DNA from: Paenibacillus lutrae
Lineage (GTDB): Bacteria; Bacillota; Bacilli; Paenibacillales; NBRC-103111
DNA length: 64,000 bases
Direction of reading: 5' to 3'
Assembly: GCF_009757775.1 (NCBI RefSeq)
Contig: NZ_RHLK01000003.1
Coordinates: 309,006 to 373,005 of the forward strand
A model generated the notes under the pieces. It had not been told where the DNA came from, searched no databases, and saw only the letters and a program-made list of their open reading frames with translations. Shown in pieces: positions 1 through 9,724 of this stretch. The number at the start of each line of letters is the position of its first letter. Within the stretch, counting starts at the first letter, position 1. The position numbers and the translations under genes were made by a program.

Positions 1-104
1 TGTCCGAATTTCAGTCTTCTGAGAAGAGGAATGAACAGCGGGCCCGAGATGAGAGCGAGCAGAAAAGCTACTCCCATCGTGAATAAGATCACTTTTAACT
101 CCAC
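1..104 (-). CDS. mraY: MraY, phospho-MurNAc-pentapeptide transferase (N-terminal fragment, cut by window edge)
   Basis: Only the first 34 codons are present; the gene runs off the left edge. It starts with GTG at 104, seven to eight bases after a clear TAGGAGGATAG ribosome site. The peptide begins MELKVILFTMGVAF and continues into LISGPLFIPLLRRLKFG, the first membrane helix and conserved start of MraY. The enzyme moves phospho-MurNAc-pentapeptide onto undecaprenyl phosphate to make lipid I at the inner face of the membrane. It follows murF after about 190 bases, in the same direction, as expected in the division and cell-wall cluster. Identification rests on a short stretch plus context. Confidence 0.85.
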   Translation of the reverse strand, partial: MELKVILFTMGVAFLLALISGPLFIPLLRRLKFG

Positions 105-296
105 GATTTCTATCCTCCTACAAAGCTCCCCTGCGGGAAAGCTGCTATCAAGCGTTTATCGAACTAGAACGGCTGGCCACATATCAGCCGCTCTGCAGTG
201 CATGATCTCCGATGAGATTAATCTTACGTTTCTTTAACGCCGGCTGACGTTCATTTGTTGCTTAGCTTACCGCCCAATATTTATTAGGGTCCGCTG

Positions 297-1718
297 CTAC
301 TCAGCCACCAGAGCGTCTGCGACTTCTTCGAGCCTCATCCCTCGAGATGCCTTGACCAGAACGAGGTCTCCTGGCTTCACTCGAGCCGCGAGTTCCGCCG
401 TCAAAGCCGCTTTGTCCTCAAACCAGCGCGAGCGTTCGCAGCCGAATTGCAAGGCTGCCGACTCTGCGATAAAGCGGCCTAGCGGGCCGTAGGCATATAC
501 GCCGGCAAGCGAATCGGGTGAGAGCAAGGCCCCGATCTGACGGTGATATTCCTGCTCCTGCTCGCCCAGCTCCAGCATATCCCCGAGTACAACGTACTTG
601 TTCGGGTAGCCTTCAAGCTGTTCGACCAGACGGATTGCCGCTCTCATCGAGCTCGGAGAAGCATTGTACGCATCGTTCAGCACCGTAACCTTAGAAGGCG
701 ATATTTGCTTCTCAATGCGCATTCCCGTCATCTCGAGACCGGCAAGCCCGCGCCTGATATCTTCCTCGGACACGCCAAGCGTACGCCCTACCAGGATTGC
801 CGCAAGCGCATTATCAACGTTATGCTCGCCCAGGAGCGGAATGTAATAGCTCTCGCCATCCGAATCCGCTTCCGGGCTCTGAGGCGTGCTGACCGTAAAA
901 TGAGTCCCCTCCTCATCCATACGGATGCTAACCGGAAAGAGGTCATTCGTCTGACTGCGTCCAAATCGAAGCTGAGTCATACGGCCCGGCTGCTTCATCT
1001 CCGGAAGCACCAGCGGGATAAGGGGCTCATCCCCGTGATAAATAAATGTGCCCCCGTCAGCCAGACCGCTAAGAATTTCAGTCTTAGCCCTCGCAATTTC
1101 TTCTCTTGAGCCAAGCTGCAGCAGGTGGGCATCTCCGATCATGGTCACGACAGCCACATCGGGATCGGCAATTTCGGAGAGCAGCTCAATCTCTCCACGG
1201 CCGCTCATTCCCATCTCAACGACCGCTACCTGCGTGTTTTCCTCCAGCTGCAGCAGCGTCAGAGGCAAGCCGATATGGTTGTTCAGATTCCCTTTGGTCT
1301 TATGGACGCTAAAGGCGGTTCCCAGTACAGAGCCAATCATATCCTTTGTTGTTGTTTTACCATTGCTGCCTGTAATTCCGACGATCCGGAGGGGCAGGGA
1401 CTGCCGGTACCCGCGGGCGAGTTGCTGCAGCCCCTGCAAAGTATCTTCGACCAGCAGCAGCGGCATTCCTTCCGGTCGCTCCGGACGGTTCCTCTGCCAT
1501 AGCATGGCGGAAGCTCCCTGCGCGGCTGCCTCGGCGGCAAATGCATGGCCGTCAAAGCGTTCCCCGACGAGAGGAACGAACAAACTTCCGGCCGTTATCG
1601 TTCTTGTGTCCGTGGATACAGAATCAATGAAGACCCTATCCCCGTCTGCAGAGGAAGCCGGAAGGACCAGTTCTGCGCCGGACATCCGAGCGATCTCATT
1701 CAAAGTAAGTCGTTTCAT
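297..1718 (-). CDS. murF: MurF, UDP-MurNAc-tripeptide:D-Ala-D-Ala ligase
   Basis: This 473-residue cytoplasmic Mur ligase adds D-alanyl-D-alanine to UDP-MurNAc-tripeptide, the last soluble step of peptidoglycan precursor synthesis. The N-terminal substrate domain (about 1-105) has the DSVSTDTRTI motif. The central ATPase domain has the P-loop GITGSNGKTTTKD near 115-125 and NLNNHIGLP. The C-terminal domain has LNDAYNASPSSM and VLGDMLELG, typical of MurF. The length is normal for the family. Its ATG overlaps the murE stop codon (ATGA), which indicates translational coupling. A gap of about 190 bases without a gene separates it from mraY. Confidence 0.97.
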   Translation of the reverse strand: MKRLTLNEIARMSGAELVLPASSADGDRVFIDSVSTDTRTITAGSLFVPLVGERFDGHAFAAEAAAQGASAMLWQRNRPERPEGMPLLLVEDTLQGLQQLARGYRQSLPLRIVGITGSNGKTTTKDMIGSVLGTAFSVHKTKGNLNNHIGLPLTLLQLEENTQVAVVEMGMSGRGEIELLSEIADPDVAVVTMIGDAHLLQLGSREEIARAKTEILSGLADGGTFIYHGDEPLIPLVLPEMKQPGRMTQLRFGRSQTNDLFPVSIRMDEEGTHFTVSTPQSPEADSDGESYYIPLLGEHNVDNALAAILVGRTLGVSEEDIRRGLAGLEMTGMRIEKQISPSKVTVLNDAYNASPSSMRAAIRLVEQLEGYPNKYVVLGDMLELGEQEQEYHRQIGALLSPDSLAGVYAYGPLGRFIAESAALQFGCERSRWFEDKAALTAELAARVKPGDLVLVKASRGMRLEEVADALVAE

Positions 1719-3202
1719 CTCTTCAGGCTCCTTAATGCGGCACGCGCAACAAGACGATCATCAAAGTCATGCTTGACTCCTCCGATGTCCTGGTAGGTTT
1801 CATGTCCTTTTCCCGCTATCAATACTACATCGTCAGGGCCTGCCTCTTCAATAGCCTTTTGAATCGCTTCGCGCCGCTCGGTTACAAGCCGATACTGTTC
1901 CCTCGAAAGTCCGGCTTCCTCAATTCCCGGTACGATATCATGCAGAATCGCTTCCGGCTCTTCTGTCCTCGGATTATCCGAAGTCACATACAAGTCATTA
2001 CTCAGGGCAGCAGCAACCCGGCCCATCAGAGGACGCTTAGTCCGGTCCCGGTCACCGCCGCAGCCGAACACACATCTGATCCGGCCCGCCGCAAATTCAC
2101 GTATGGATTCCAGCGCATTGCTCAGACCGTCCGGCGTATGCGCGTAGTCAACCAATACCAGAAAATCCTGGCCTTCGTCCACCACTTCCATCCGCCCGTC
2201 GACTCCCGGCATGCTTGCCAGGCTATCACGCACTTGAGCCAGTGTAAGTCCTTCCGCTAAGCATACCGAAACCGCAGCAAGAGCATTATACACATTAAAC
2301 AGGCCGACAAGGTTCATCCGCATCGGCATTGTGCCTGCAAATGATTCCACCTCGAATTCGGTACCTTTGGCGGTAATTTTCACATGACTGGCCTTAACGG
2401 CGCATTCCTGCTTGACTCCATATGTAATCACTTCAGCGGCGGTTAATTGGGCCAGACGCTCAGAAGCCGGATCATCCGCGTTCAGAATAGCATACTGCTT
2501 ATACTCAGGCAGGGGCGAGAATTCGTTGCCGAGCCGAGAGAACAAGAGTCCCTTAGCCGCTTCATATTTATCCATCGTCTCATGATAATCAAGATGATCC
2601 TGAGATAAATTTGTAAAAACTCCAGAACGGAACCGGATTCCTTTGACCCGTCCTAAATCCAGCGCATGCGACGAAACTTCCATAATACAATAATCCGTAC
2701 CCTCATCTGCCATACGGCGGAATGTATCTTGCAGAGCGGAAGCCTCCATCGTGGTTCTTTCCATCGGAATAATCTGAGATCCTACTCTAGCGGAAATCGT
2801 CCCCATCAACCCTGTCCGGTACCCCTGATCGCGTAAAATATGCTCAACCAGATAACTTGTCGTTGTCTTGCCGTTCGTTCCGGTTATCCCGATTACTTTC
2901 ATATTCCGGCTCGGATATTGATACACGTGTGCGGAAAATACAGCCATTGCATGTCTTGAATCACGTACGATAATCTGCGGGATATCAAGATCAAGTCTTC
3001 GTTCCGTGACCAGAGCTGCCGCTCCTTTCCCGATCGCGACAGAAGCGTAATCATGTCCGTCGGATACGAATCCCAGTACACACACGAATAAATCTCCCCT
3101 GCGCACTTGACGCGAATCGGTTGCGATGCCGGTAATTTCGGTTGTTTCATCCCCTACGAGCTTGCAAATCAAAAGCTGAGAAGCCAGTTCTTTCAGCTGC
3201 AT
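1715..3202 (-). CDS. murE: MurE, UDP-MurNAc-L-Ala-D-Glu:meso-diaminopimelate ligase
   Basis: A 495-residue Mur ligase adding the third amino acid to the peptidoglycan stem peptide. The P-loop is GITGTNGKTTTSY at about 105-117, followed by TTMEASALQ and EVSSHALDLGRV. The motif DNPRTEEP at about 409-416 is the signature for meso-diaminopimelate specificity (lysine-specific enzymes differ here), so the wall should be of the mDAP type, as in Bacillus and Paenibacillus. The C-terminal end has GKGHETYQ, also typical. The ATG at 3202 follows a GGGGGGCGATAG ribosome site. The gene overlaps murF by four bases and lies about 105 bases downstream of spoVD. Confidence 0.97.
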   Translation of the reverse strand: MQLKELASQLLICKLVGDETTEITGIATDSRQVRRGDLFVCVLGFVSDGHDYASVAIGKGAAALVTERRLDLDIPQIIVRDSRHAMAVFSAHVYQYPSRNMKVIGITGTNGKTTTSYLVEHILRDQGYRTGLMGTISARVGSQIIPMERTTMEASALQDTFRRMADEGTDYCIMEVSSHALDLGRVKGIRFRSGVFTNLSQDHLDYHETMDKYEAAKGLLFSRLGNEFSPLPEYKQYAILNADDPASERLAQLTAAEVITYGVKQECAVKASHVKITAKGTEFEVESFAGTMPMRMNLVGLFNVYNALAAVSVCLAEGLTLAQVRDSLASMPGVDGRMEVVDEGQDFLVLVDYAHTPDGLSNALESIREFAAGRIRCVFGCGGDRDRTKRPLMGRVAAALSNDLYVTSDNPRTEEPEAILHDIVPGIEEAGLSREQYRLVTERREAIQKAIEEAGPDDVVLIAGKGHETYQDIGGVKHDFDDRLVARAALRSLKR

Positions 3203-3307
3203 GTTCTATCGCCCCCCACCATTTGCACGAAAAAATTAATTTTGATTGCGGTATTTGATTACTACCAGTATGGACAAAAGTCTGACAAGAAAGAAGCGCC
3301 GAAACAA

Positions 3308-5260
3308 TCAGCGCCCCTCTTTTTTGTCCGTAGCGCCTTGCGGCGGATTAGATAAGTATACACGAATTGTTGAACCCCGGTCTACTCTAGTACCGGGCTT
3401 CGGGGCCTGGCTAATTACGGTATTGCCTTCACCTGATTTCGCCAGAAGAAAATCGGAATTAAGGTCTTCGTAAATATCCTGTACCGTCGCGCCGACCAAA
3501 TTAGGCACTTCTATAACAGGTGTTTCCCCCAGCTTGTATTTCTTGCTGAGCTGATTCTTATCCGGCTCCACCTTCATATAGCGAAGCGCATCCTGCATGA
3601 TGTTCTTGACCAGCGGAGCCGCGATCAGTCCGCCGAACTGGATGCCTTGGGGATCATCCACAGCCGCATAAACGACGACACGCGGATTATCCGCCGGTGC
3701 AAATCCGACAAAAGACACGATATGTTCGTTTGGAGAATAACGGCCGTTCACGACCTTCTGGGCCGTTCCCGTTTTGCCGCCTACCCGGTACCCGTCAATA
3801 AAGGCATTGCCCCCGGTTCCTTTGGCGACAACGCTTTCCAGCGCCTCCCGAACCTGCCTGGATGTATCTTCCGAAATTACCGTGTCTACCAGTTCCGGTT
3901 TAACCGTCTCAATGACACGGCCTGTTTCCGGGTCTATCCAGGACTTAGCGACATGGGGCTTGAATAACTTACCCCCGTTAATGGCTGCCGAAACAGCCGT
4001 AATTTGCTGAATCGGAGTTACGGATACACCCTGGCCGAAGGCCGTCGTGGCAAGCTCGACAGGGCCGACCTGAGACGGTTTAAACATGATCCCGTTCTCT
4101 TCCCCGCCAAGATCAATTCCCGTTTTGCGGCCGAATCCGAATCGCTTGATATAATCAAACAGCATGTCTTTACCGAGCCTTTGACCAAGCACGACAAAAC
4201 CCGGGTTGCAAGAGTTTTCTACGACCTGGAGGAAAGTTTCACTGCCGTGTCCGCCCCGCTTCCAGCAGCGGAGCCTGGCCCCTCCAACTTCAATTGCGCC
4301 GGGATCATGGAAACGTTCATTTTTGAGATCCACTTTCTTCTCTTGAAGAGCCGCCGCCAGCGTAATAATTTTAAAGGTGGATCCGGGCTCGTAAGTCATC
4401 CAGATCGGAAGATTACGATTATACGTCTCCACCGGGTATTCGCTGAAATTGCCCGGATCGTAAGACGGGCGGCTCCCCATCGCCAGTATTTCCCCATTGC
4501 TTGGATCCATCATAATGGCGATTGCATGCTTAGGCTGGTATTTGACCATCGCCTGATCCAGCTCACGCTCCAGAACAGATTGCAAATGCTGGTCAATGGT
4601 CAGCTGCAGGTTCAGCCCATCCTTCGGTCCCGTATACTGTTCGGAGGAACCCGGCATTTTACGGTTAGCCGCATCTGCCAAATAGGAGATATTTCCTTTC
4701 AATCCCGTCAGCAACTTGTCATATTTGCTCTCCACACCAGTCAATCCCTGGTTGTAGGTTCCTGTAAAACCAAGAATATGAGCGGCTAGATTCCCCATCG
4801 GATAATACCGGCGGTTGTCGCCTGCAACCACGATTCCGGGCAGATTAAGCGCCTTGACCTCCTGTGCTTTTTCCAGGGTAAGCTTGCGTCCGGCGGGTTT
4901 GATTTCATTGATCCGGGCACGCTTGGAAATTTGTTTAAAAATGGTTTCTTCCGGCGCCTGCAAAACTTCCGCAAGTTTAGCGGCGGTTGCCTTAGGATCT
5001 TGAAGCTGCACAGGGATTGCCATAATCGACGGCGTGCTGATATTGTACGCCAGTTTCTCTCCGTTGCGGTCCCAAATCTCACCGCGGTTCGCCGCGAAAG
5101 GAATTTCCCGCCGCCAGGAGTCTTCCGCTTTGGCCGATAAACCCGGTCCCAGCCAAAGCTGTACATATCCCAAACGGATAATCAGAGCGACGAATAAGAC
5201 CGTTCCTAAAATCAATGCGGCGAACAAACGCCGCCGCACTGTAAAGCTCGATACTCGCAT
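3308..5260 (-). CDS. spoVD: SpoVD, sporulation-specific class B penicillin-binding protein with C-terminal PASTA domain
   Basis: A 650-residue transpeptidase anchored by one N-terminal membrane helix. The active-site motifs are STFK (serine about 294), SCN (about 350-352) and KTGT (about 496-499). One PASTA domain (about 580-640) ends the protein. In Bacillus SpoVD makes spore cortex peptidoglycan, and spoVD sits between pbpB and murE exactly as here. I start at ATG 5260 (MRVSSFTVRRR), which has AAGGGGAG about nine bases upstream. The frame extends to a TTG at 5284, but that has no good ribosome site. A 12-bp direct repeat lies just upstream (5286-5312). The sporulation role is inferred from order and the single PASTA domain. 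Confidence 0.93.
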   Translation of the reverse strand: MRVSSFTVRRRLFAALILGTVLFVALIIRLGYVQLWLGPGLSAKAEDSWRREIPFAANRGEIWDRNGEKLAYNISTPSIMAIPVQLQDPKATAAKLAEVLQAPEETIFKQISKRARINEIKPAGRKLTLEKAQEVKALNLPGIVVAGDNRRYYPMGNLAAHILGFTGTYNQGLTGVESKYDKLLTGLKGNISYLADAANRKMPGSSEQYTGPKDGLNLQLTIDQHLQSVLERELDQAMVKYQPKHAIAIMMDPSNGEILAMGSRPSYDPGNFSEYPVETYNRNLPIWMTYEPGSTFKIITLAAALQEKKVDLKNERFHDPGAIEVGGARLRCWKRGGHGSETFLQVVENSCNPGFVVLGQRLGKDMLFDYIKRFGFGRKTGIDLGGEENGIMFKPSQVGPVELATTAFGQGVSVTPIQQITAVSAAINGGKLFKPHVAKSWIDPETGRVIETVKPELVDTVISEDTSRQVREALESVVAKGTGGNAFIDGYRVGGKTGTAQKVVNGRYSPNEHIVSFVGFAPADNPRVVVYAAVDDPQGIQFGGLIAAPLVKNIMQDALRYMKVEPDKNQLSKKYKLGETPVIEVPNLVGATVQDIYEDLNSDFLLAKSGEGNTVISQAPKPGTRVDRGSTIRVYLSNPPQGATDKKEGR

Positions 5261-5285
5261 GGATAACGCTCCCCTTCCAGACAAG

Positions 5286-5312
5286 TCATGACTATTCTTT
5301 TCATGACTATTC
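5286..5312. repeat. 12-bp direct repeat upstream of spoVD
   Basis: TCATGACTATTC occurs at 5286-5297 and again at 5301-5312, a period of 15 bases, in the 93-base gap between pbpB and spoVD. It could be a duplicated regulatory half-site or chance duplication. No function can be assigned from sequence alone. Confidence 0.5.
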
Positions 5313-5353
5313 GGAATAAGAGAGGGTTAGAACAAGCTTCTCCTTATATTCAG

Positions 5354-7669
5354 TTATTCCGGGGCCTCATACTTCTCCTTGGGCGGGGTTACAACCTCGC
5401 CGCCCGGCGGAGCGAGCTGGACCGTCAGGACCCGCTGATCTCCTTCACCCTGAAGCGTCTGGGTCACTACATATCCCTCGCCGCTGCTTGCCGTGCGGAT
5501 TCCCAGAAGAGAGCACAGCTCCATCACTTCACGCAGAGATTTGCCCTTCAAATCCGGAATGTCTAATTCATCAGCCGGCTGGACAGCGAGATACAGTTTC
5601 TGATAAGGTCCGATCTCGGTACCCGGCTTAGGGAACTGCGTGATAACCTTGGTCCCCTGCCCGAGAATCTCAACTTCCAATCCGGCACGGCCAGCCGCCT
5701 CTTTAGCTTGAGCGGTTGTCAGACCTTCCAGTTCCGGTGCCTTCAATGCATTGTTCTGCACGGGGGCTGCCGTTGTTTGCGTCTTACTCGACGGAACTCC
5801 CAAATACCGGAGAGAGTTCAGCATGATCTCTCTGAATGCGGGTGCCGCGACATAGTGTCCGCGTGTATAAACACCGCCCAGCTGAGGCTCGTCCGCGATA
5901 ATGATCAAGACTATCCGGGGATCTTCAACTGGCGCGTAACCGGCAAATGAGATGACCCATTTATCTTTGGAATACCCTTTTTGACCCGGAATGACCTTAT
6001 TTGCTGTACCGGTTTTGCCCGCTATGCGATACCCTTCTATATAAGCATCTTTGCCTGTACCATCCACTTGATCACTTACTACCTGCTCTAAATATTCGCC
6101 TACTTTATTTGCAGTCGCCTCGCTGACAGGCTGTCCCACAACTTTTGGTTTAGTCTGCTGAACGACTTCATTGGTTGCAGGATCTATAATTTCTTTAACT
6201 ACATAAGGCTGCATCAGCTTGCCGCCATTGGCTACGGCTCCATAGGCCGCTGCCTGCTGAATCGCAGTCGCCGTCAGAGCTTGCCCGTAGGTAGCGGCCG
6301 CATAATCGACCTCATAAGGAAGCTTGGTTTTACCGGCTACCTCCCCATATAAGTCGATCCCGGTTTTTTTACCAAAACCGAATTTATCAATATACTGAGC
6401 CAATTTCTCCGCACCGAGCATTTTATAACCCAGGTTAACAAAGGCTACGTTACTGGACTTTTTCAACCCTTTTAAATATTGAATATTCCCCCATCCGATT
6501 CTGTTATGGTCGTAGACAGGCTTCCTTCCTTCTACCTGCACAGAGCCGGATTTGAACCAAGCTCCGGGATCAAAAACTCCTTCCTCGATGGCAGCGGCCA
6601 GTGTTACAAGCTTGAAGGTCGATCCCGGCTCATACTGGGACTGAATATTGTGATTCGTCTGCCCCTGCTCGGCTGCCTTCCAGAATTCATTAGGGTTGTA
6701 ATTCGGAAAGCTGGTCATGCCCAAGATCTCCATCGTCTTGGGATCGGCAGCAATCGCCATCAGACTCTTCGGCTTCCATTCGTCCATAACCTTGGAGAGA
6801 GCACTTTCCATGTAATATTGGATTTTACTGTCAATGGTCAACTTAACATCTTTCCCGTTAACCGGCGGGACTAGTACCGTTTTACTTTGCACGAGTTCGA
6901 CGCCTTTACTGTCGCTCTTATAGCTGATTGATCCCGGAGTCCCTTTGAGATACTCATCCATCTGGGCTTCAATGCCGACGCTGGCCTTGCCTTCCCGGTT
7001 GGTATAACCGATAATTTGCGCAGCCAGATTATTTCCCGGATAAAAACGCTTTTTGCCCGTTTTAATGTTGATTCCTACGTCCGCTTTCTGGCCGTATTTC
7101 TTCTCTTTAGCATATACCTCGGCCTGAAGCTTCTTAATAAGCGCGTTGACTTGATCCGCTTTGGCCTTATCGATGTTCTTGCCTTCGTTATTCACCTCAA
7201 CGTTCTTAAGATAGGGATCAACCGGCTTTTTATCTTTCTTATCTTCCTTCCCTTTGTCCGCTGAAGCGCCGGCATCCGTCTGATTCTCTGCTGACGGGAC
7301 AACGGTTCTTTTCTTGGTGGCGAGACCCCGTATCTTCTCTTTCAGCTCCGAACTATCCTGCCCATCCTTCAAGATCTCCGTCAACCCTTCTGTGACGCCA
7401 TCTAGAATATCCAGTTGATTAATGAGCGACGGATTAACAGAGATGGAATAGGCAGGCACCTCTTCTGCCAGCACTCTGCTCTCTCGATCCACGATCTTAC
7501 CGCGCTGCGCGGGCACTTCCTTATCGGTTTCCCAAATTTGCTGAACTTCGGAAAGAAGCTTATTGGCTTTAACCCCTTGAATCCAAAACACTCTACCTAC
7601 AAAGATAATAAAAAGAAGGGTAAAAACCCCTCCGATTAGTAGTGAGCGCATTTTAATTTTCTTCACCAT
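5354..7669 (-). CDS. pbpB: PBP2B-type class B penicillin-binding protein (septal transpeptidase) with two PASTA domains
   Basis: A 771-residue division transpeptidase with an N-terminal membrane helix (about 7-27). The dimerisation domain is interrupted by a very charged Lys/Asp/Glu-rich stretch at about 125-155. The catalytic domain carries STFK (serine about 350), SSN (about 405-407) and KTGT (about 552-555). Two PASTA repeats occupy about 640-765. Its place between ftsL and spoVD matches Bacillus pbpB, whose product crosslinks septal peptidoglycan with FtsW, FtsL and DivIB. I choose ATG 7669 (MVKKIKMRS), preceded by GAGGTG. The frame also allows a GTG at 7684 that lies inside that ribosome site. 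Confidence 0.94.
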   Translation of the reverse strand: MVKKIKMRSLLIGGVFTLLFIIFVGRVFWIQGVKANKLLSEVQQIWETDKEVPAQRGKIVDRESRVLAEEVPAYSISVNPSLINQLDILDGVTEGLTEILKDGQDSSELKEKIRGLATKKRTVVPSAENQTDAGASADKGKEDKKDKKPVDPYLKNVEVNNEGKNIDKAKADQVNALIKKLQAEVYAKEKKYGQKADVGINIKTGKKRFYPGNNLAAQIIGYTNREGKASVGIEAQMDEYLKGTPGSISYKSDSKGVELVQSKTVLVPPVNGKDVKLTIDSKIQYYMESALSKVMDEWKPKSLMAIAADPKTMEILGMTSFPNYNPNEFWKAAEQGQTNHNIQSQYEPGSTFKLVTLAAAIEEGVFDPGAWFKSGSVQVEGRKPVYDHNRIGWGNIQYLKGLKKSSNVAFVNLGYKMLGAEKLAQYIDKFGFGKKTGIDLYGEVAGKTKLPYEVDYAAATYGQALTATAIQQAAAYGAVANGGKLMQPYVVKEIIDPATNEVVQQTKPKVVGQPVSEATANKVGEYLEQVVSDQVDGTGKDAYIEGYRIAGKTGTANKVIPGQKGYSKDKWVISFAGYAPVEDPRIVLIIIADEPQLGGVYTRGHYVAAPAFREIMLNSLRYLGVPSSKTQTTAAPVQNNALKAPELEGLTTAQAKEAAGRAGLEVEILGQGTKVITQFPKPGTEIGPYQKLYLAVQPADELDIPDLKGKSLREVMELCSLLGIRTASSGEGYVVTQTLQGEGDQRVLTVQLAPPGGEVVTPPKEKYEAPE

Positions 7670-7705
7670 CTGCAAACACCTCACGTTCGAACTTGCTCTT
7701 TGTAC

Positions 7706-8128
7706 CTAGCGACCGGTTGCAACAGAGTTGTCCTTGCCTCCTGCAGTCTGGCCAGTACCGGGAACCACTTGTCTAACCTGTGCATCGTCAGCAGGCTTCA
7801 GCCCTTTTTGCTTGGCAAGCGCTTCAAGTCTCTCGGGATCTTTCAGCTTCTCGATTTCCTGCTTGCTGGCATCATTATCGGCTTGGACCTTTGCAATTTC
7901 GGTCTTCGTTTCCTTGATTGAACTGTTCAACTGATATATTGATGTATACCTTCCAACGATCCCGCTCGCAATCAATACGCAAATCAGGACAAGCATCAAA
8001 TACAGTAGTTTCTCGCCAACAGGCAGCTGCTTATTCTTAACGATAACTTTCTTAGTTTCGCGCACGGTTACGCGCTGAGTACTGCTAGTCGATTTCTCGG
8101 CTAAATTTCCTTGGATGTATCTTGACAT
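7706..8128 (-). CDS. ftsL: FtsL, cell-division membrane protein
   Basis: A 140-residue bitopic protein: a basic cytoplasmic N-terminus, one membrane helix (about 42-62, LLYLMLVLICVLIASG), then an extracellular coiled coil (NSSIKETKTEIAKVQADNDA) and the DPERLEALAKQKGLK motif that ends FtsL/DivIC-like proteins. It is expected to bind DivIC and DivIB and activate FtsW-PBP2B. The ATG follows GGAGGGGACAT. It sits directly between rsmH and pbpB, the standard position. The C-terminal tail is Gly/Thr-rich and not conserved. Confidence 0.93.
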   Translation of the reverse strand: MSRYIQGNLAEKSTSSTQRVTVRETKKVIVKNKQLPVGEKLLYLMLVLICVLIASGIVGRYTSIYQLNSSIKETKTEIAKVQADNDASKQEIEKLKDPERLEALAKQKGLKPADDAQVRQVVPGTGQTAGGKDNSVATGR

Positions 8129-8142
8129 ATGTCCCCTCCTGA

Positions 8143-9093
8143 TTACAGCTTTTCTGCGATACGTAGCTTGGCTGATCTAGCTCTGGAATTGTGTTCGAGT
8201 TCAGCAGAACCTGCTGTAATCGGCTTGCGGTTGATAAGCTTAACCACACCGGTACTTTCGCATACACATAACGGAAAATCCGGCGGACATGTACATCGGC
8301 CCACATAGCTTGAAAAAATTTGTTTACATATACGATCCTCCAGAGAATGGAAGGTGATGACAGAAATCCTCCCGCCTGGGGCAAGACAACGGATGGATTG
8401 ATGCAAAGCGTCTTCGAACGCGCCCAATTCATCGTTAACGGCAATCCGCAGCGCCTGGAAACTTCTTTTGGCAGGATGACCGCCCGTACGTCTGGCAGCG
8501 GCAGGAATTCCTTCCTTAATCAGCTCAACCAGTTCGCTGGTCGTCGTAATGGGAGCGCTCGCCCGGGCTTTGATAATGGCCGCGGCAATACGCCTCGAGA
8601 ACTTCTCTTCACCATAAACATATAGAATACGGGCAATTTCAGCTTCAGGCCATTCATTGACAATGATTTTGGCCGTAAGCTCCGTACTGCGGTCCATTCT
8701 CATATCAAGTTCAGCTTCCTGATGATAACTGAAACCGCGCTCAGCCTCATCAAGCTGAGGAGAAGACACGCCCAGATCAAAGAGAATCCCGTCTACTTGA
8801 GGCACACCGTCTTGTAGAATCCTCGCTTCTTCTTGCAGAACTTCTTCGATTTTACGAAAATTGGTTTTGACAATGCGGACTCGGTCCCGGTAGGGCGCAA
8901 GTATGTATTCAGCGTTCGCTAAAGCCGCGTCATCCTGATCCAAGGCGATCAGCAGGCCCTCCGGCCCCAGTTTCGAGGCGATCACAGAGCTGTGCCCTGC
9001 ACCGCCTAGCGTACAATCAACATATACGCCGTCAGGATGTATGTGTAAGCCTTCAACCGCTTCTTCTTTTAGCACCGTAACATGATGAAACAA
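8143..9093 (-). CDS. rsmH: RsmH, 16S rRNA (cytosine-1402 N4) methyltransferase
   Basis: A 316-residue SAM-dependent enzyme (formerly MraW) that methylates N4 of C1402 in the ribosomal P site. The N-terminus [15 protein letters not shown], the SAM-binding [12 protein letters not shown], the [19 protein letters not shown] motif and the C-terminal [12 protein letters not shown] and [10 protein letters not shown] are all family hallmarks. The start is TTG at 9093, eight bases after AGGGAGGG; no ATG or GTG lies in frame near it. It lies 44 bases after mraZ and 14 bases before ftsL, in one transcription unit. Confidence 0.97.
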   Translation of the reverse strand: MFHHVTVLKEEAVEGLHIHPDGVYVDCTLGGAGHSSVIASKLGPEGLLIALDQDDAALANAEYILAPYRDRVRIVKTNFRKIEEVLQEEARILQDGVPQVDGILFDLGVSSPQLDEAERGFSYHQEAELDMRMDRSTELTAKIIVNEWPEAEIARILYVYGEEKFSRRIAAAIIKARASAPITTTSELVELIKEGIPAAARRTGGHPAKRSFQALRIAVNDELGAFEDALHQSIRCLAPGGRISVITFHSLEDRICKQIFSSYVGRCTCPPDFPLCVCESTGVVKLINRKPITAGSAELEHNSRARSAKLRIAEKL

Positions 9094-9137
9094 AGAAAAA
9101 TCCCTCCCTAAGTAACTCGCTAAGCTTCGTCGTGATG

Positions 9138-9575
9138 TTATAAGTCAAAATCGAAATCAACCAGTTTCTCGGCAATTTCGTTAAAAGACTGTTCGGACTG
9201 TTCAAAATAGTTTTCCCAAACGTTCTTGCTCCAAATCTCAACTCGATTGGAAACACCAAGAACAATGCAGTCTTTTTCGAGTTTGGCATGCTCAACCAGA
9301 TTGTTCGGAATATTGACTCTTCCCTGCTTGTCCAGCTCGCTTTCAGTAGCACCGGAGAAGAAGAAGCGCGTGAATGCACGTGCATCGGCTTTCATAAGCG
9401 GCAGCGCTTTAAGCTTCTTTTCCAGAACAGCCCACTCTGTCTTAGGGTAAACAAACAAACATTGATCAAGACCGCGTGTGACGACGAAGGAGCTGCCGAG
9501 GGCTTCGCGAAATTTAACCGGCACGATCAGCCGGCCTTTTTCGTCAATGTTATGCTGGTATTCTCCCATAAACAT
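9138..9575 (-). CDS. mraZ: MraZ, transcriptional regulator of the division and cell-wall cluster
   Basis: A 145-residue protein with two AbrB-like swapped-hairpin repeats. Each carries the characteristic DxxGR core: [14 protein letters not shown] near the N-terminus and [16 protein letters not shown] around residues 83-98. MraZ binds direct repeats upstream of its own gene and regulates the dcw operon. Three matching repeats lie 21 bases upstream (9596-9622). The first gene of the cluster is mraZ in nearly all Firmicutes. The ATG follows GGGGTGAGGG. Confidence 0.97.
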   Translation of the reverse strand: MFMGEYQHNIDEKGRLIVPVKFREALGSSFVVTRGLDQCLFVYPKTEWAVLEKKLKALPLMKADARAFTRFFFSGATESELDKQGRVNIPNNLVEHAKLEKDCIVLGVSNRVEIWSKNVWENYFEQSEQSFNEIAEKLVDFDFDL

Positions 9576-9595
9576 TGACCCTCACCCCTTCTGTC

Positions 9596-9622
9596 CCACT
9601 TTACACCACTTTTCACCACTTT
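9596..9622 (-). promoter_or_regulatory. Triple MraZ box upstream of mraZ
   Basis: On the minus strand AAAGTGG occurs three times with an exact 10-bp period (plus-strand CCACTTT at 9596-9602, 9606-9612 and 9616-9622), ending 21 bases before the mraZ ATG. Published MraZ sites are short G-rich direct repeats at a one-helical-turn spacing, described as AAAGTG[TG] in mollicutes and TGGGN in E. coli. The array therefore fits autoregulation of the cluster. Weak promoter-like elements (TTGCTT, 17 bases, TGTAAA) lie further upstream. Confidence 0.8.
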
Positions 9623-9724
9623 GTATGTTTACTTCTTCATTTACACTCAAAATCCTTCTATTAAGCAAAAATCCTTGAAATTTAATTTTTCTCATCTTTG
9701 TGGATAAGCGGAGTCAAAACATAG

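Noticed and set aside
3203..3307. A terminator between spoVD and murE
   Set aside because: GC-rich blocks near 3290-3315 are direct repeats of GCGCC, not inverted, so no stable hairpin forms; read-through into murE is expected.
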